Source: an uncultured Lachnospiraceae bacterium
GTDB taxonomy: Bacteria; Bacillota; Clostridia; Lachnospirales; Lachnospiraceae
Length of the DNA stretch: 64,000 bases
Direction: 5' to 3'
Assembly (NCBI GenBank): GCA_902779355.1
Contig: CACZBF010000001.1
Coordinates: 124,001-188,000 of the forward strand
Shown here piece after piece: positions 24,199 to 31,660 of the stretch (within the stretch, counting starts at the first letter, position 1; each line of letters begins with the position of its first letter). A model generated the notes under the pieces. It had not been told where the DNA came from. It worked only from the letters and a program-made list of their open reading frames with translations, and did not search any database. Position numbers and translations under genes: made by a program.

Positions 24199-27100
24199 TT
24201 AACGATCCACTTTGATCCGCTTCAGTAAATCTGCCATAGAAGTGCCGATTGGATCAGACACCTTTTCTACGCCTCTGTTTTTCTTATCGTTGTATCCATA
24301 GTTTTTCTTGTCATTATTCCCGTAGTTTTTCCTTTTGTCTCCTTGATATTTTTTCGATCCCATGGAAGCCTGTTTGTCATCTTCCTTCGATAGTTCTTTC
24401 ACCTCTGTGGACTTTACGATGCTTTCCGGTGCAGCCTCCGGATAATAAAGGATTCTTGCCACATCTTTTAGGAAGTCATCTCCACGCGCTGGTGCCGTAA
24501 ATCCGCCGCCTGCAGCCTTTTTGTATGTAAAACGGTCGGAGCACACCCCGTCATTTTCTGCCAGTTGAATCCTTGCGCATTCCTTCTTCGTATTTGCATA
24601 AACTTTCTCTCCTGTCCCATACACAAATTTCGGGATCACGAAATGGGAAAGCAAGATGTTGTACATCATATTTGCCACGTTCTTCTGATACTTCATGTCA
24701 TAGGTGAAGAACCTGTCAAATACTTCGCTGTAGAGACTCAGAAGGCTTCGGTCAGCACTGCTGTAATAATGAAAGTGCTCAATGTAATTGCGCAAATCTA
24801 TGATGTCATCATGCTCTTTCACATTTTCAAAGAGCTCCAATCCAGCGTTGTAAAACCAGGCCGGATCTCCTGACAATTTCGTGTATTTTAGAAACGCCGG
24901 AATCTTCACGCCGGTCTGACCGGTGTTTTTTTTCGTCTTCCCATTCTCATCCTTATAGTAAACAGGGATTCCGTATATATACATCGCTGCAATCTGATAA
25001 AGGATTGCATTCTCGATCTTCCCGTCTTCCGTATCAAGCGTGACATAGGTTTCCGGTTTTTCCGAATGATTCTGCAGGCAGAGGTAGTGGAAACCCAGCT
25101 GATAATAGAGAAGATCTCGTTCCCGTAGATAGACCCAGTTAATCAGCTGTCCATGCAGGTCATCAATCAGCTCCGTGTATTCTGTGACACTCCGGAATTC
25201 GATGCGGTTCTTAACGTCCTGGAAGAGCTTTACGTTTTTCTGTTCCTCTATCGTATTGCATTCTCCGGTTTTCTGATATCCGGATATTTTATTCAGCAGG
25301 TCAAAGGATTTCTCAATCTCTTGCTTCGTAACCGGACGGATTGCATTCTTTAAGAGTCTATCTGACCCGTACAGTTTCGCCCATATAATATTGCGATTTA
25401 AAATCGGATTACTCCCGTCATAAAATATCCCAATCCTGTTTCCGTTTGATATCTCCTGCGAGCAAAACTCTTTCAGTTTTGTGGAAGAGGATATCTCATA
25501 GCCCTCCGTATTATCCTCATATTTCAGGAAGTTCTTCACATAATCCGCATAATCATCCTCATCTGTAAAGTAATCCGTCAGCTGGTTGGACGTCGCCCCG
25601 GATAACCGTATGCATAAATCCAAGACCTCTATGGCTTGCTTGACTTCTTCATCTCTTTGCGGGGTGTTTTGTATTGGGTTCCCTGTCTCTTTTGCTCTGC
25701 GATGGACATCCCAGCTATACTGTTCGTAATGGCGCAACGCACCTACAAGCTGGTTTGCCTGCTTGGGATTTAGCAGCCTTCCAACGACATACCATTTTTG
25801 CAGAATAGGCTCCTTTTTCACCTTTTCAAAGAGTGATGCATATAATCCGGATTCAAATGTCGATAAGAAATCCTCCGCCGCGCATTTTTCTCTTACACGC
25901 GGCTTCTTAAGGAACGAATACTCCTCTTGTTCGAGGTACCGCTCAAATGTCATTCGAAGCGATTTCATCAAAAGCATCTTAAAGTGCTTATAGATTTCTT
26001 GATCCTTTTTTGCATAATCTGACTTCTTCTTGCGTTGTCCGCTGTTCTGCTGATTGTATTCCGTCATGATTAGCTGGCAGATCTGGGAAAGCGTGTAGCT
26101 GCCATCAAAATCACGCAGACGACCCTGGAAATTTTTCAGTGCCCTCTCCTCTTTTTCATCCGTCGCTGTCATAGATTTCACGGCATCCATGAAGCGTTTC
26201 TTGGCGTCTTCTTCTTGAAGGAATGCATTATAATATAATTCCTTCATCAAATAATAAAGAGCACTCTGCCATTTCAAGCGATCATCGTCATTCAGATTTG
26301 CCTGTATTTTGAATTCATCCTTTAATACATTCCCGTAGTTCTTGCGTACAAAGACTGCATTAAATGAAGGTACTTGCGATGCTCTGGGAGCATAATGATC
26401 ATAAAGCCGGTGGAGCGTTTTTTCCAAATCCTTGCTGTCATAAAACATTGGAAGATTATTGGAATAAAGTTTGTCCTTTTGGATTCTTGCAACGTCTGAT
26501 GCGTCCTTTCCAAACATCTCTCCAATCAATGCCTGATCCCAGCCACCTGCATTATGGCTTTCTGTCACAAAATGGAAGTTTTCATTTCGCATGGAAAACA
26601 AGATCGATTGAAAATCCTCAAGAATCTTTCCTTCCTCTACATTCTCTATAGGTGTATTATTCCACCTAGACTGCCCGCCAAAATACTGAAGAATATTCCT
26701 CTTACAGTTCATTTTCCGCGCGCTTTCAAGCTCTTCTTTTTTGAGGCTCAAAAAATCTTCTTTGTCCTTCAAATCCACTGTCGCATTTGCTATATGATTC
26801 ACCGCAAACGCTACCGCAACAGAGGTTTCTCTCTGAAGCGTCTCCTCCGCTTTGATCTGTTCATACTGAAAAGAGCTGATCCCATGCAGCACTTCCGGCG
26901 AGATCTTTCCCAGGACTATGTCTCCCTTCTTGGTAAGATCTGACATGGCATACTGATAGACTGCTTTTCCTATTGCAAGGTACTTCCCGCAGAGGTAATT
27001 TAAGATCCCTTTCCAGACTTTCTCACTCAGATAGCCTTTTTCCAGTTTATGTGCTGTGTTCTTTCCGATCCGCCCGTAGATCCGCTCTACCTCGTTTTCA

Positions 27101-28131
27101 ATATGATGTACCCAAAACTCATTCCAATCTGCTTGTTCAAAAAACAGTCCGGTCTGATCATTTTTCACAAGTTCCATGCACTTGCGGTAAGACGCAATAT
27201 TCTCCTTACGGATCAACTCCTTCAAACGCTTTTTTTCTGCATCTGCTGCTTTTTTATCTAAATCGGTTTGAAATGAAAAGGATACAAATATGTCTGTCCT
27301 TCCCTGATGATCTTTATGATCCTGCCATTCGTTAAAGGATTCTTTTGGAACATCTCCCATCCCGTAGAAATACAGATCTATCATCCGGCGCAGCTTTCTG
27401 CGGAATTCGCTTCTTTTGTCCTCATCTAAAGTGGCGTATTCCAAAAGGAATGCACGCAGAGCTTCTTTTTCCTTTTTCTTGCGATCAGTCGAATCCACCA
27501 TTGATACCGACAGATATACCTGGTCATCTCCTTTTTTCTGTGGTTGGACAACCATGTTTTGGTTTATTAATGCCTTAGGAGTATGCTTTTTGATTGACGA
27601 CTTCTGGTAATCATTGATAACCGCCTGTATAATCGTCTGCTCTAACTCCTTCTTTTCTTCCGCATTCAACGCTTTTTTGCAAAAACCTGCACAAAAAAGT
27701 CTGATCATGTTCTCACAAGCATTTTCCTGTCTCTGCAGGCTCTTTCTAAGGTGCGTGGAAACTACTTTTTTTATATCCTCCTCGGTTGCTTGATAATTTC
27801 TTTTATCTAGTAAGAAGGATGCCTCATTCTGCATCTCCTTCAGCAGGATGTCCATGGTAAAATGGCTTGATTTCAGTGCTTTTTTGAATGCACTATTACC
27901 ACTGCGGATAAGAAACATTTCCTTTTTACTATCTTCTTTTGGATCCTTTGATTCCTGCAAAACGCTATATAGTATTTTCGTGTCATCGCCTCTTCTGTTT
28001 ACATAAGAAGACAATTCCTGCGTCGCCTCGCCGTTTCTTGCAGGATCAACATACAGTATTCCCTCCGGCTGTTTCTTCTCTTGGTTGATTCCTACTGCCG
28101 TTTTTGTGTGATTTACTTTTGATATCTTCAT
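24199..28131 (-). CDS. cas13a: CRISPR effector ribonuclease Cas13a (C2c2)
   Basis: A 1310-aa crRNA-guided RNase. The two HEPN active-site motifs are RNENFH (R515-H520) in an FSMRNENFHFVTESHN context and RNYIEH (R1114-H1119) in LRNYIEHFHYYSS. Other stretches typical of Lachnospiraceae Cas13a are YSNNLPMFY, QVPSFNAVFVRKN, QICQLIMTEYNQQN, GQLINWVYLRERDL and SEVFDRFFTYDMKYQKNV. Start 28131 (MKISKVNHTKTAV) has GGGGGAGA in front; the frame runs on to 28236 without a signal. The last 50 residues are a Lys/Asn/Tyr-rich tail with near-repeats NYGNNDKK and NYGYNDKK. After target binding such proteins also cut other RNA. Confidence 0.96.
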   Translation of the reverse strand: MKISKVNHTKTAVGINQEKKQPEGILYVDPARNGEATQELSSYVNRRGDDTKILYSVLQESKDPKEDSKKEMFLIRSGNSAFKKALKSSHFTMDILLKEMQNEASFLLDKRNYQATEEDIKKVVSTHLRKSLQRQENACENMIRLFCAGFCKKALNAEEKKELEQTIIQAVINDYQKSSIKKHTPKALINQNMVVQPQKKGDDQVYLSVSMVDSTDRKKKEKEALRAFLLEYATLDEDKRSEFRRKLRRMIDLYFYGMGDVPKESFNEWQDHKDHQGRTDIFVSFSFQTDLDKKAADAEKKRLKELIRKENIASYRKCMELVKNDQTGLFFEQADWNEFWVHHIENEVERIYGRIGKNTAHKLEKGYLSEKVWKGILNYLCGKYLAIGKAVYQYAMSDLTKKGDIVLGKISPEVLHGISSFQYEQIKAEETLQRETSVAVAFAVNHIANATVDLKDKEDFLSLKKEELESARKMNCKRNILQYFGGQSRWNNTPIENVEEGKILEDFQSILFSMRNENFHFVTESHNAGGWDQALIGEMFGKDASDVARIQKDKLYSNNLPMFYDSKDLEKTLHRLYDHYAPRASQVPSFNAVFVRKNYGNVLKDEFKIQANLNDDDRLKWQSALYYLMKELYYNAFLQEEDAKKRFMDAVKSMTATDEKEERALKNFQGRLRDFDGSYTLSQICQLIMTEYNQQNSGQRKKKSDYAKKDQEIYKHFKMLLMKSLRMTFERYLEQEEYSFLKKPRVREKCAAEDFLSTFESGLYASLFEKVKKEPILQKWYVVGRLLNPKQANQLVGALRHYEQYSWDVHRRAKETGNPIQNTPQRDEEVKQAIEVLDLCIRLSGATSNQLTDYFTDEDDYADYVKNFLKYEDNTEGYEISSSTKLKEFCSQEISNGNRIGIFYDGSNPILNRNIIWAKLYGSDRLLKNAIRPVTKQEIEKSFDLLNKISGYQKTGECNTIEEQKNVKLFQDVKNRIEFRSVTEYTELIDDLHGQLINWVYLRERDLLYYQLGFHYLCLQNHSEKPETYVTLDTEDGKIENAILYQIAAMYIYGIPVYYKDENGKTKKNTGQTGVKIPAFLKYTKLSGDPAWFYNAGLELFENVKEHDDIIDLRNYIEHFHYYSSADRSLLSLYSEVFDRFFTYDMKYQKNVANMMYNILLSHFVIPKFVYGTGEKVYANTKKECARIQLAENDGVCSDRFTYKKAAGGGFTAPARGDDFLKDVARILYYPEAAPESIVKSTEVKELSKEDDKQASMGSKKYQGDKRKNYGNNDKKNYGYNDKKNRGVEKVSDPIGTSMADLLKRIKVDR

Positions 28132-28176
28132 CGTTCTCCCCCATTCTTTTAGCCATTTAAAAAAATGTTCAAAACC

Positions 28177-28215
28177 ATGCTTTATTATAACACCGTTTTC
28201 ACCTGATTTCATTGT
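28177..28215 (-). promoter_or_regulatory. Probable promoter of cas13a-RT-cas1-cas2
   Basis: Minus-strand TGTTATAAT gives TATAAT at complement 28184-28189 with an upstream TG, with TGAAAT at a 16-nt distance. It lies at the 3' end of the metalloprotease gene, about 45 nt before the cas13a start. Box A-D elements are absent here. Confidence 0.5.
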
Positions 28216-28897
28216 AAAGCATGTCCATGTATGCAAATGTCTCCGGGGCCACGTGCTTTAAGTACCTCGGGCTCATAAGATAGCACGCAAAGCTCTCCGC
28301 AAAGTATTCCCCTGCATCCTGTGTAAGTTCATAGCTCTCCAAAGAATAATCGCTTCTGTCGTATGCATGCATCTTTTTGTTGAAGTCGCGGATCTCGGTC
28401 TCCGTAATATCAAGAAAAGCCTCGGTCTTGGAGCATTTCTTCCCGAAAGCCTTCACTCCGATCGCGCGGTCTATGTAGTGTCCGAACTCATGATAAAGGG
28501 TTCTATTGTTCGCCTTGTTTGCGATCCTGATCATTTGTTCTTTATAGCTGTACGTTCCAACTGCTCCTCCGTTCTTGTTTACAATCTCTGCGTTGTCCGA
28601 CTTCGCACCTCTGCTTTCAATCTCTTCCATGGTGATAACATCCGTATTGGACAGCACAATAGAGCCCCCGTCCGTTTCGAACCGGCTCATAAGATTCTCG
28701 TCTATATTCTCAAGGAAATGCTCCACCTTGCTCTCTATGGTAAATCCATATTTCCCACGCAAAAGGTTGTCCAGATGATCTATCGTCGCAAGGGTTGTCG
28801 GATAGCCAAAAGGGCTGAGTGCGATGATTGCGTATGCTGCAAGGAGCGCTGCGATCTGCATTCTCTTTCTTGTTTTGTATTTCAGCCTTTTTTTCAT
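28199..28897 (-). CDS. Membrane-anchored or secreted zinc metalloprotease, lethal-factor-like
   Basis: A 232-aa protein. A basic start KKRLKYKTRKRMQ and a hydrophobic helix IAALLAAYAIIALSPFG give a signal anchor. Residues 136-140 are HEFGH (TLYHEFGHYIDRAIG) and a later EYFAESFACYLM supplies the third zinc ligand, the layout of the anthrax lethal factor/ATLF-like gluzincins. Start 28897 follows GAGGAG. It is the last gene of a four-gene run that ends 67 nt before cas13a. Probably acts outside the membrane; substrate unknown. Confidence 0.8.
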   Translation of the reverse strand: MKKRLKYKTRKRMQIAALLAAYAIIALSPFGYPTTLATIDHLDNLLRGKYGFTIESKVEHFLENIDENLMSRFETDGGSIVLSNTDVITMEEIESRGAKSDNAEIVNKNGGAVGTYSYKEQMIRIANKANNRTLYHEFGHYIDRAIGVKAFGKKCSKTEAFLDITETEIRDFNKKMHAYDRSDYSLESYELTQDAGEYFAESFACYLMSPRYLKHVAPETFAYMDMLYNEIR

Positions 28898-28953
28898 CTC
28901 GATTTTTCTCCTCGTTCTTGCGGTAGTCATCTCTTTGAATTTGAAAGTGTCTC

Positions 28954-29334
28954 TTAATAATCCAGAAAATCTTTCATCATCGTGTTCACTCGCCCATCTG
29001 CCGTGATCGTCGTGACTGCTGTATGATCTCCTTTTCGAAAAGAGAGTTCAATCGTTCCAGACCTCATCACATGCAGACGCATACCACGGTTCAAAGCCAT
29101 GTCACGCAGCATGTCTAGAGTGATAGAAGCATTTTCCAAGCGTTTTCTATATAACGCGATATCAGGATCTTTCTCCCTTGCCACCGCGCGAATGACGTCT
29201 TCCCATCCGCCATGACGGATCATCTTCTTCTTTTCTTCCCGAAGTCTGCGTTTCTCTGCGCGCTCTGCCTTTCGACGTGCTCTTTCTTCTTCTGACAAAT
29301 GTCCCTTTCTCATTCCCTCAAATTCCTCTTTCAT
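28954..29334 (-). CDS. 126-aa protein with charged helical N-terminus, unknown
   Basis: The first 40 residues are almost all charged (SEEERARRKAERAEKRRLRE), likely one long helix. The second half has a small alpha/beta look, RGMRLHVMRSGTIELSFR and TTITADGRVNTMM. It begins 4 nt after the stop of the upstream gene, so the two are coupled. No family recognised. Confidence 0.62.
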   Translation of the reverse strand: MKEEFEGMRKGHLSEEERARRKAERAEKRRLREEKKKMIRHGGWEDVIRAVAREKDPDIALYRKRLENASITLDMLRDMALNRGMRLHVMRSGTIELSFRKGDHTAVTTITADGRVNTMMKDFLDY

Positions 29335-29338
29335 TGTC

Positions 29339-29857
29339 CTACCTCATCCAATCCGGCTTTTCTCCTTCTGGCCACCGGAACTGCCGTCCATGTTTTTTAT
29401 CGATGATGGAAGCGCTTATCTGCGAAATAGAAAGCAGTGAAATAATCCCGTTTTCAATTTTGCTTTTTTCTCTTTCTTTGATAGAACGGTAGATATAATC
29501 GATCGTTTTCCTGAGCTCCTTAAGCCATCTTCTGGTCTCTCTGTTTATGTTCTTTACAACATAGTCCGGCGGTTTTCCCGGATTGGTATACTCATCCTCT
29601 GCTGGTTCTGTGCACCCACCCATTTTCAGCCACGAATACAGAAAAAACTCTATAACTACAAGATGAAAATAATCCATTTCCCATTCAAGCCGGTCAGAAA
29701 ACCCTTCTCTTTTATACATGGATTCCATCAAATCCAGTTGTCTGTTTGCTTCATCCAGATAGATCAGGAAATTCTTGTGCTTATCCGGCGTCAAACGAAT
29801 GCACGCTCTCATCACTAATTCCTGCTCTTGATAGAAACCACCATATTTCATCCTCAC
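29339..29857 (-). CDS. 172-aa helical protein, unknown
   Basis: Predominantly helical, with HLVVIEFFLYSWLKM in the centre and a basic stretch TRRWLKELRKTIDYIYRSIK. AGGAAGG lies before the GTG at 29857, with an ATG two codons later as an alternative start. It follows the 45-aa membrane peptide gene after 21 nt and precedes the 126-aa gene by 4 nt. No family recognised. Confidence 0.62.
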   Translation of the reverse strand: MRMKYGGFYQEQELVMRACIRLTPDKHKNFLIYLDEANRQLDLMESMYKREGFSDRLEWEMDYFHLVVIEFFLYSWLKMGGCTEPAEDEYTNPGKPPDYVVKNINRETRRWLKELRKTIDYIYRSIKEREKSKIENGIISLLSISQISASIIDKKHGRQFRWPEGEKPDWMR

Positions 29858-29878
29858 ACATCCTTCCTGGTCTTTCCG

Positions 29879-30016
29879 TTACCACCAAGGATCTCGATAA
29901 TCCCTTTTCCAGCATTCTAGAAACCACCATACTGTTGCTGCGTCATAACAGCATCCGCCGGATCCTGCGCTCAGACAGGCAACGATAACGATCAATACGA
30001 AAATAGCAAGTATCAT
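29879..30016 (-). CDS. Small single-pass membrane peptide, unknown
   Basis: A 45-aa peptide starting MILAIFVLIVIVACLSAGSG, one N-terminal membrane helix, then a Cys/Trp-rich tail (GGCCYDAATVWWFLEC). GGGAGGTG lies 6 nt before the ATG. First gene of the run that leads to the metalloprotease and cas13a; box C lies about 95 nt upstream. Confidence 0.6.
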   Translation of the reverse strand: MILAIFVLIVIVACLSAGSGGCCYDAATVWWFLECWKRDYRDPWW

Positions 30017-30039
30017 GAAAACACCTCCCTCTTTTTTCG

Positions 30040-30082
30040 GCATGAGGTGTCGCCAACGAAGTTGGTGGCGGAGTCCTGATGC
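30040..30082. repeat. 43-nt imperfect palindrome, copy 2
   Basis: Same inverted-repeat layout as 87-129, with arms GCAT..ATGC, AGG..CCT and GCCAAC..GTTGGT around GAA. The two copies share about four fifths of their bases. It lies in the 5' leader of the 45-aa gene. Confidence 0.6.
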
Positions 30083-30109
30083 CATCTCTACGCTGCCTTA
30101 TATATGTTC

Positions 30110-30158
30110 ATACTACGGCAGCCATGTGCCTCCGAACAGTAACCTTGCGGTTTAAAAA
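30110..30158 (-). promoter_or_regulatory. Promoter with conserved upstream box, copy C
   Basis: Box at 30137-30158 (core AAACCGCAAGGTTACTG on the minus strand), exactly 21 nt, then TAGTAT at 30110-30115. The sequence GCCGTAGTATGAA around the -10 is the same as in copy D. It reads toward the 45-aa gene and the metalloprotease operon. Confidence 0.66.
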
Positions 30159-30181
30159 ACCGCTGCCTCATTGGCAGCGGT
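30153..30181 (-). terminator. Hairpin followed by T-tract, minus strand
   Basis: ACCGCTGCC and GGCAGCGGT pair perfectly around AATGA (complement 30159-30181) and are followed by six T on the minus strand. It would stop transcripts entering from beyond 30182, isolating box C. The T-tract is also the first part of box C. Confidence 0.7.
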
Positions 30182-30188
30182 CTGAACG

Positions 30189-30352
30189 GAAATTCTAAAA
30201 TTTTTCTAAAATCTTTTCTTCTCCTCTTGTTTTTTCATCCGGTTCTGGTAAACTGTCCTCATCGGAATTCTTCCGATCTGTTTGGTATCCTACTAAACAG
30301 CATTCTCACAAAAAAGAACCATAAATAATTTATCATCAAAAGGTGTCATTCT
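30189..30352 (+). repeat. Conserved 5' flank of the right Rpn copy
   Basis: Inverted counterpart of 10387-10543. It contains ATTCTAAAATTTTTCTAAA near 30190, the palindrome ATCGGAATTCTTCCGAT at 30261-30277 and a second hairpin at 30278-30300 (CTGTTTGGTA with TACTAAACAG). The loop position is shared with the left copy while the arm sequences differ and still pair. Confidence 0.75.
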
Positions 30353-31429
30353 ATGCAAAACAAACAATTTCATAAGCTTTCCGATGTCCTTGGTCCCGTA
30401 CGCCCTCGCGAGGATGTACTATCCGATCTTCGCCAAAACACTGATCTTTATTCCACATTTCTGCGATTCGATCCGTCTGATCAGGAAAAACTGCTGCGTT
30501 TCCTTTGTGGAGAAAAAAGTCTTGAGATCCTCTATGATCCATTTTTTAAGAATATTATGGATCCCTATACGCATCGGGATCGTGTAGAGGGTTTGATCTC
30601 TGCGTTTCTGGGAGAGCCCGTGTCTGTGATACAAATTTTGCCTAACACCGGTAATCAATTGGTAGATAACGGAACCTTTGTCGTCATGGATATTCTTGTC
30701 GAATTGGAGGATCATCGAATCATTAATGTGGAAATGCAAAAGGTAGGCTATCTTTTTCCTTCTCAGCGAACAAGCTGCTATGCAGCAGATATTATCATGC
30801 GCCAGTACAATCGTGTGAAAGCATTAAAAGGGAAATCCTTCACCTACAAAGATATCCAGCAAACGTACCTCTTCATCATCATGGAAAAAAGCAGCAGCGA
30901 ATTTCTGAGTGTTCCGGGGCAGTTCATCCATCATAGAAACATCTCATATTCCAGCGGTGTCAGGCTTCCCGAAACCGCCGATATTACTTATGTTTCTCTT
31001 GACACGTTTCGGTCCACAGTTCAGAATATAAACACAGAGATAGCGGCGTGGCTCACCTTTCTTAGCAAGAACGATCCGAAAAGCGTCCTTTCTCTGGTTG
31101 CGCGTTACCCGCAGTTTCTATCCTGTTATCAGGATATTGCTGCTTTTCGACAAAAGCCTGAGGAGTTGATTTATATGTTTTCGGAAGCCCTTTACATCCT
31201 GGACAAAAACACAGAGAGACTGATGGTGGACGAGTTGCGCACAGAGAAAGAAACGCTGGAAGCCACGGTAAATTCTTTAAAAGAGGAGAAATTGGCTGCG
31301 GAAGCCAAGGCTCAGTCTGCGGAGGCCAAGGCTCAGTCTGCGGAGGCCAAGGCTCAGTCTCTGGAAGCTGAAAATCAGACTATGGCTGAGGAGCTCTCTG
31401 CCTACAAAGCACGATTCGGATCTATTTAA
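30353..31429 (+). CDS. Rpn/PD-(D/E)XK transposase-like protein, right copy
   Basis: A 358-aa protein closely similar to the left copy along its whole length (FKNIMDP, DILVELEDHRIINVEMQ, SSGVRLPETADITYVSLDTF). Such proteins show PD-(D/E)XK nuclease activity that promotes RecA-independent recombination. The C-terminus holds a coiled coil with three exact 7-residue units AEAKAQS encoded by 21-bp repeats at 31298-31360. It lacks the IEEGR-type tail of the left copy. Its stop overlaps the end of the convergent 69-aa gene by 4 nt, so the element seems to have landed at that gene's end. Confidence 0.85.
   Translation: MQNKQFHKLSDVLGPVRPREDVLSDLRQNTDLYSTFLRFDPSDQEKLLRFLCGEKSLEILYDPFFKNIMDPYTHRDRVEGLISAFLGEPVSVIQILPNTGNQLVDNGTFVVMDILVELEDHRIINVEMQKVGYLFPSQRTSCYAADIIMRQYNRVKALKGKSFTYKDIQQTYLFIIMEKSSSEFLSVPGQFIHHRNISYSSGVRLPETADITYVSLDTFRSTVQNINTEIAAWLTFLSKNDPKSVLSLVARYPQFLSCYQDIAAFRQKPEELIYMFSEALYILDKNTERLMVDELRTEKETLEATVNSLKEEKLAAEAKAQSAEAKAQSAEAKAQSLEAENQTMAEELSAYKARFGSI
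31298..31360 (+). repeat. 21-bp tandem repeat, three copies, inside the Rpn gene
   Basis: GCGGARGCCAAGGCTCAGTC units at 31298, 31319 and 31340, differing by one base. Encodes AEAKAQS three times and lengthens the coiled coil. Copy number could vary by slippage. Confidence 0.9.
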
Positions 31430-31635
31430 TATGTCCCTCCGTTTTTCCGGAACTCCTTGTTTTTGATCCGTTCCATTTTCTTTCTTCGTGTATCTACTCG
31501 TGCGGGCAGAGCACCCGGCTTTTTCTTATAGGTTTTGCAGGTCTGGCAGTGGTGTCGGAAAGTTCCTTCCTTTCCGAGATCACAATTACCTTCACACACA
31601 TAATGAATACACTGGATTTCTCTTGTCTTTGCCAT
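31426..31635 (-). CDS. Small Cys-rich protein, possible zinc finger
   Basis: A 69-aa protein with two Cys/His clusters, CIHYVCEGNC and HHCQTCKTY, suited to bind one zinc, then a very basic tail (RVDTRRKKMERIKNKEFRK). It follows the Ste24-like gene by 25 nt on the same strand. A decayed copy of its 3' half is at 15083-15192. Function unknown; the basic tail suggests RNA or DNA binding (inference). Confidence 0.7.
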   Translation of the reverse strand: MAKTREIQCIHYVCEGNCDLGKEGTFRHHCQTCKTYKKKPGALPARVDTRRKKMERIKNKEFRKNGGTY

Positions 31636-31660
31636 TGGTTTTACTCCTCACAATGCCATG

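Noticed and set aside
24199..28131. Cas13b, Cas13c or Cas13d instead of Cas13a
   Set aside because: Length of 1310 aa, HEPN motif positions, the Lachnospiraceae-type stretches and the 5'-handle repeat stem fit Cas13a; Cas13d is about 950 aa and Cas13b repeats have the handle on the 3' side.
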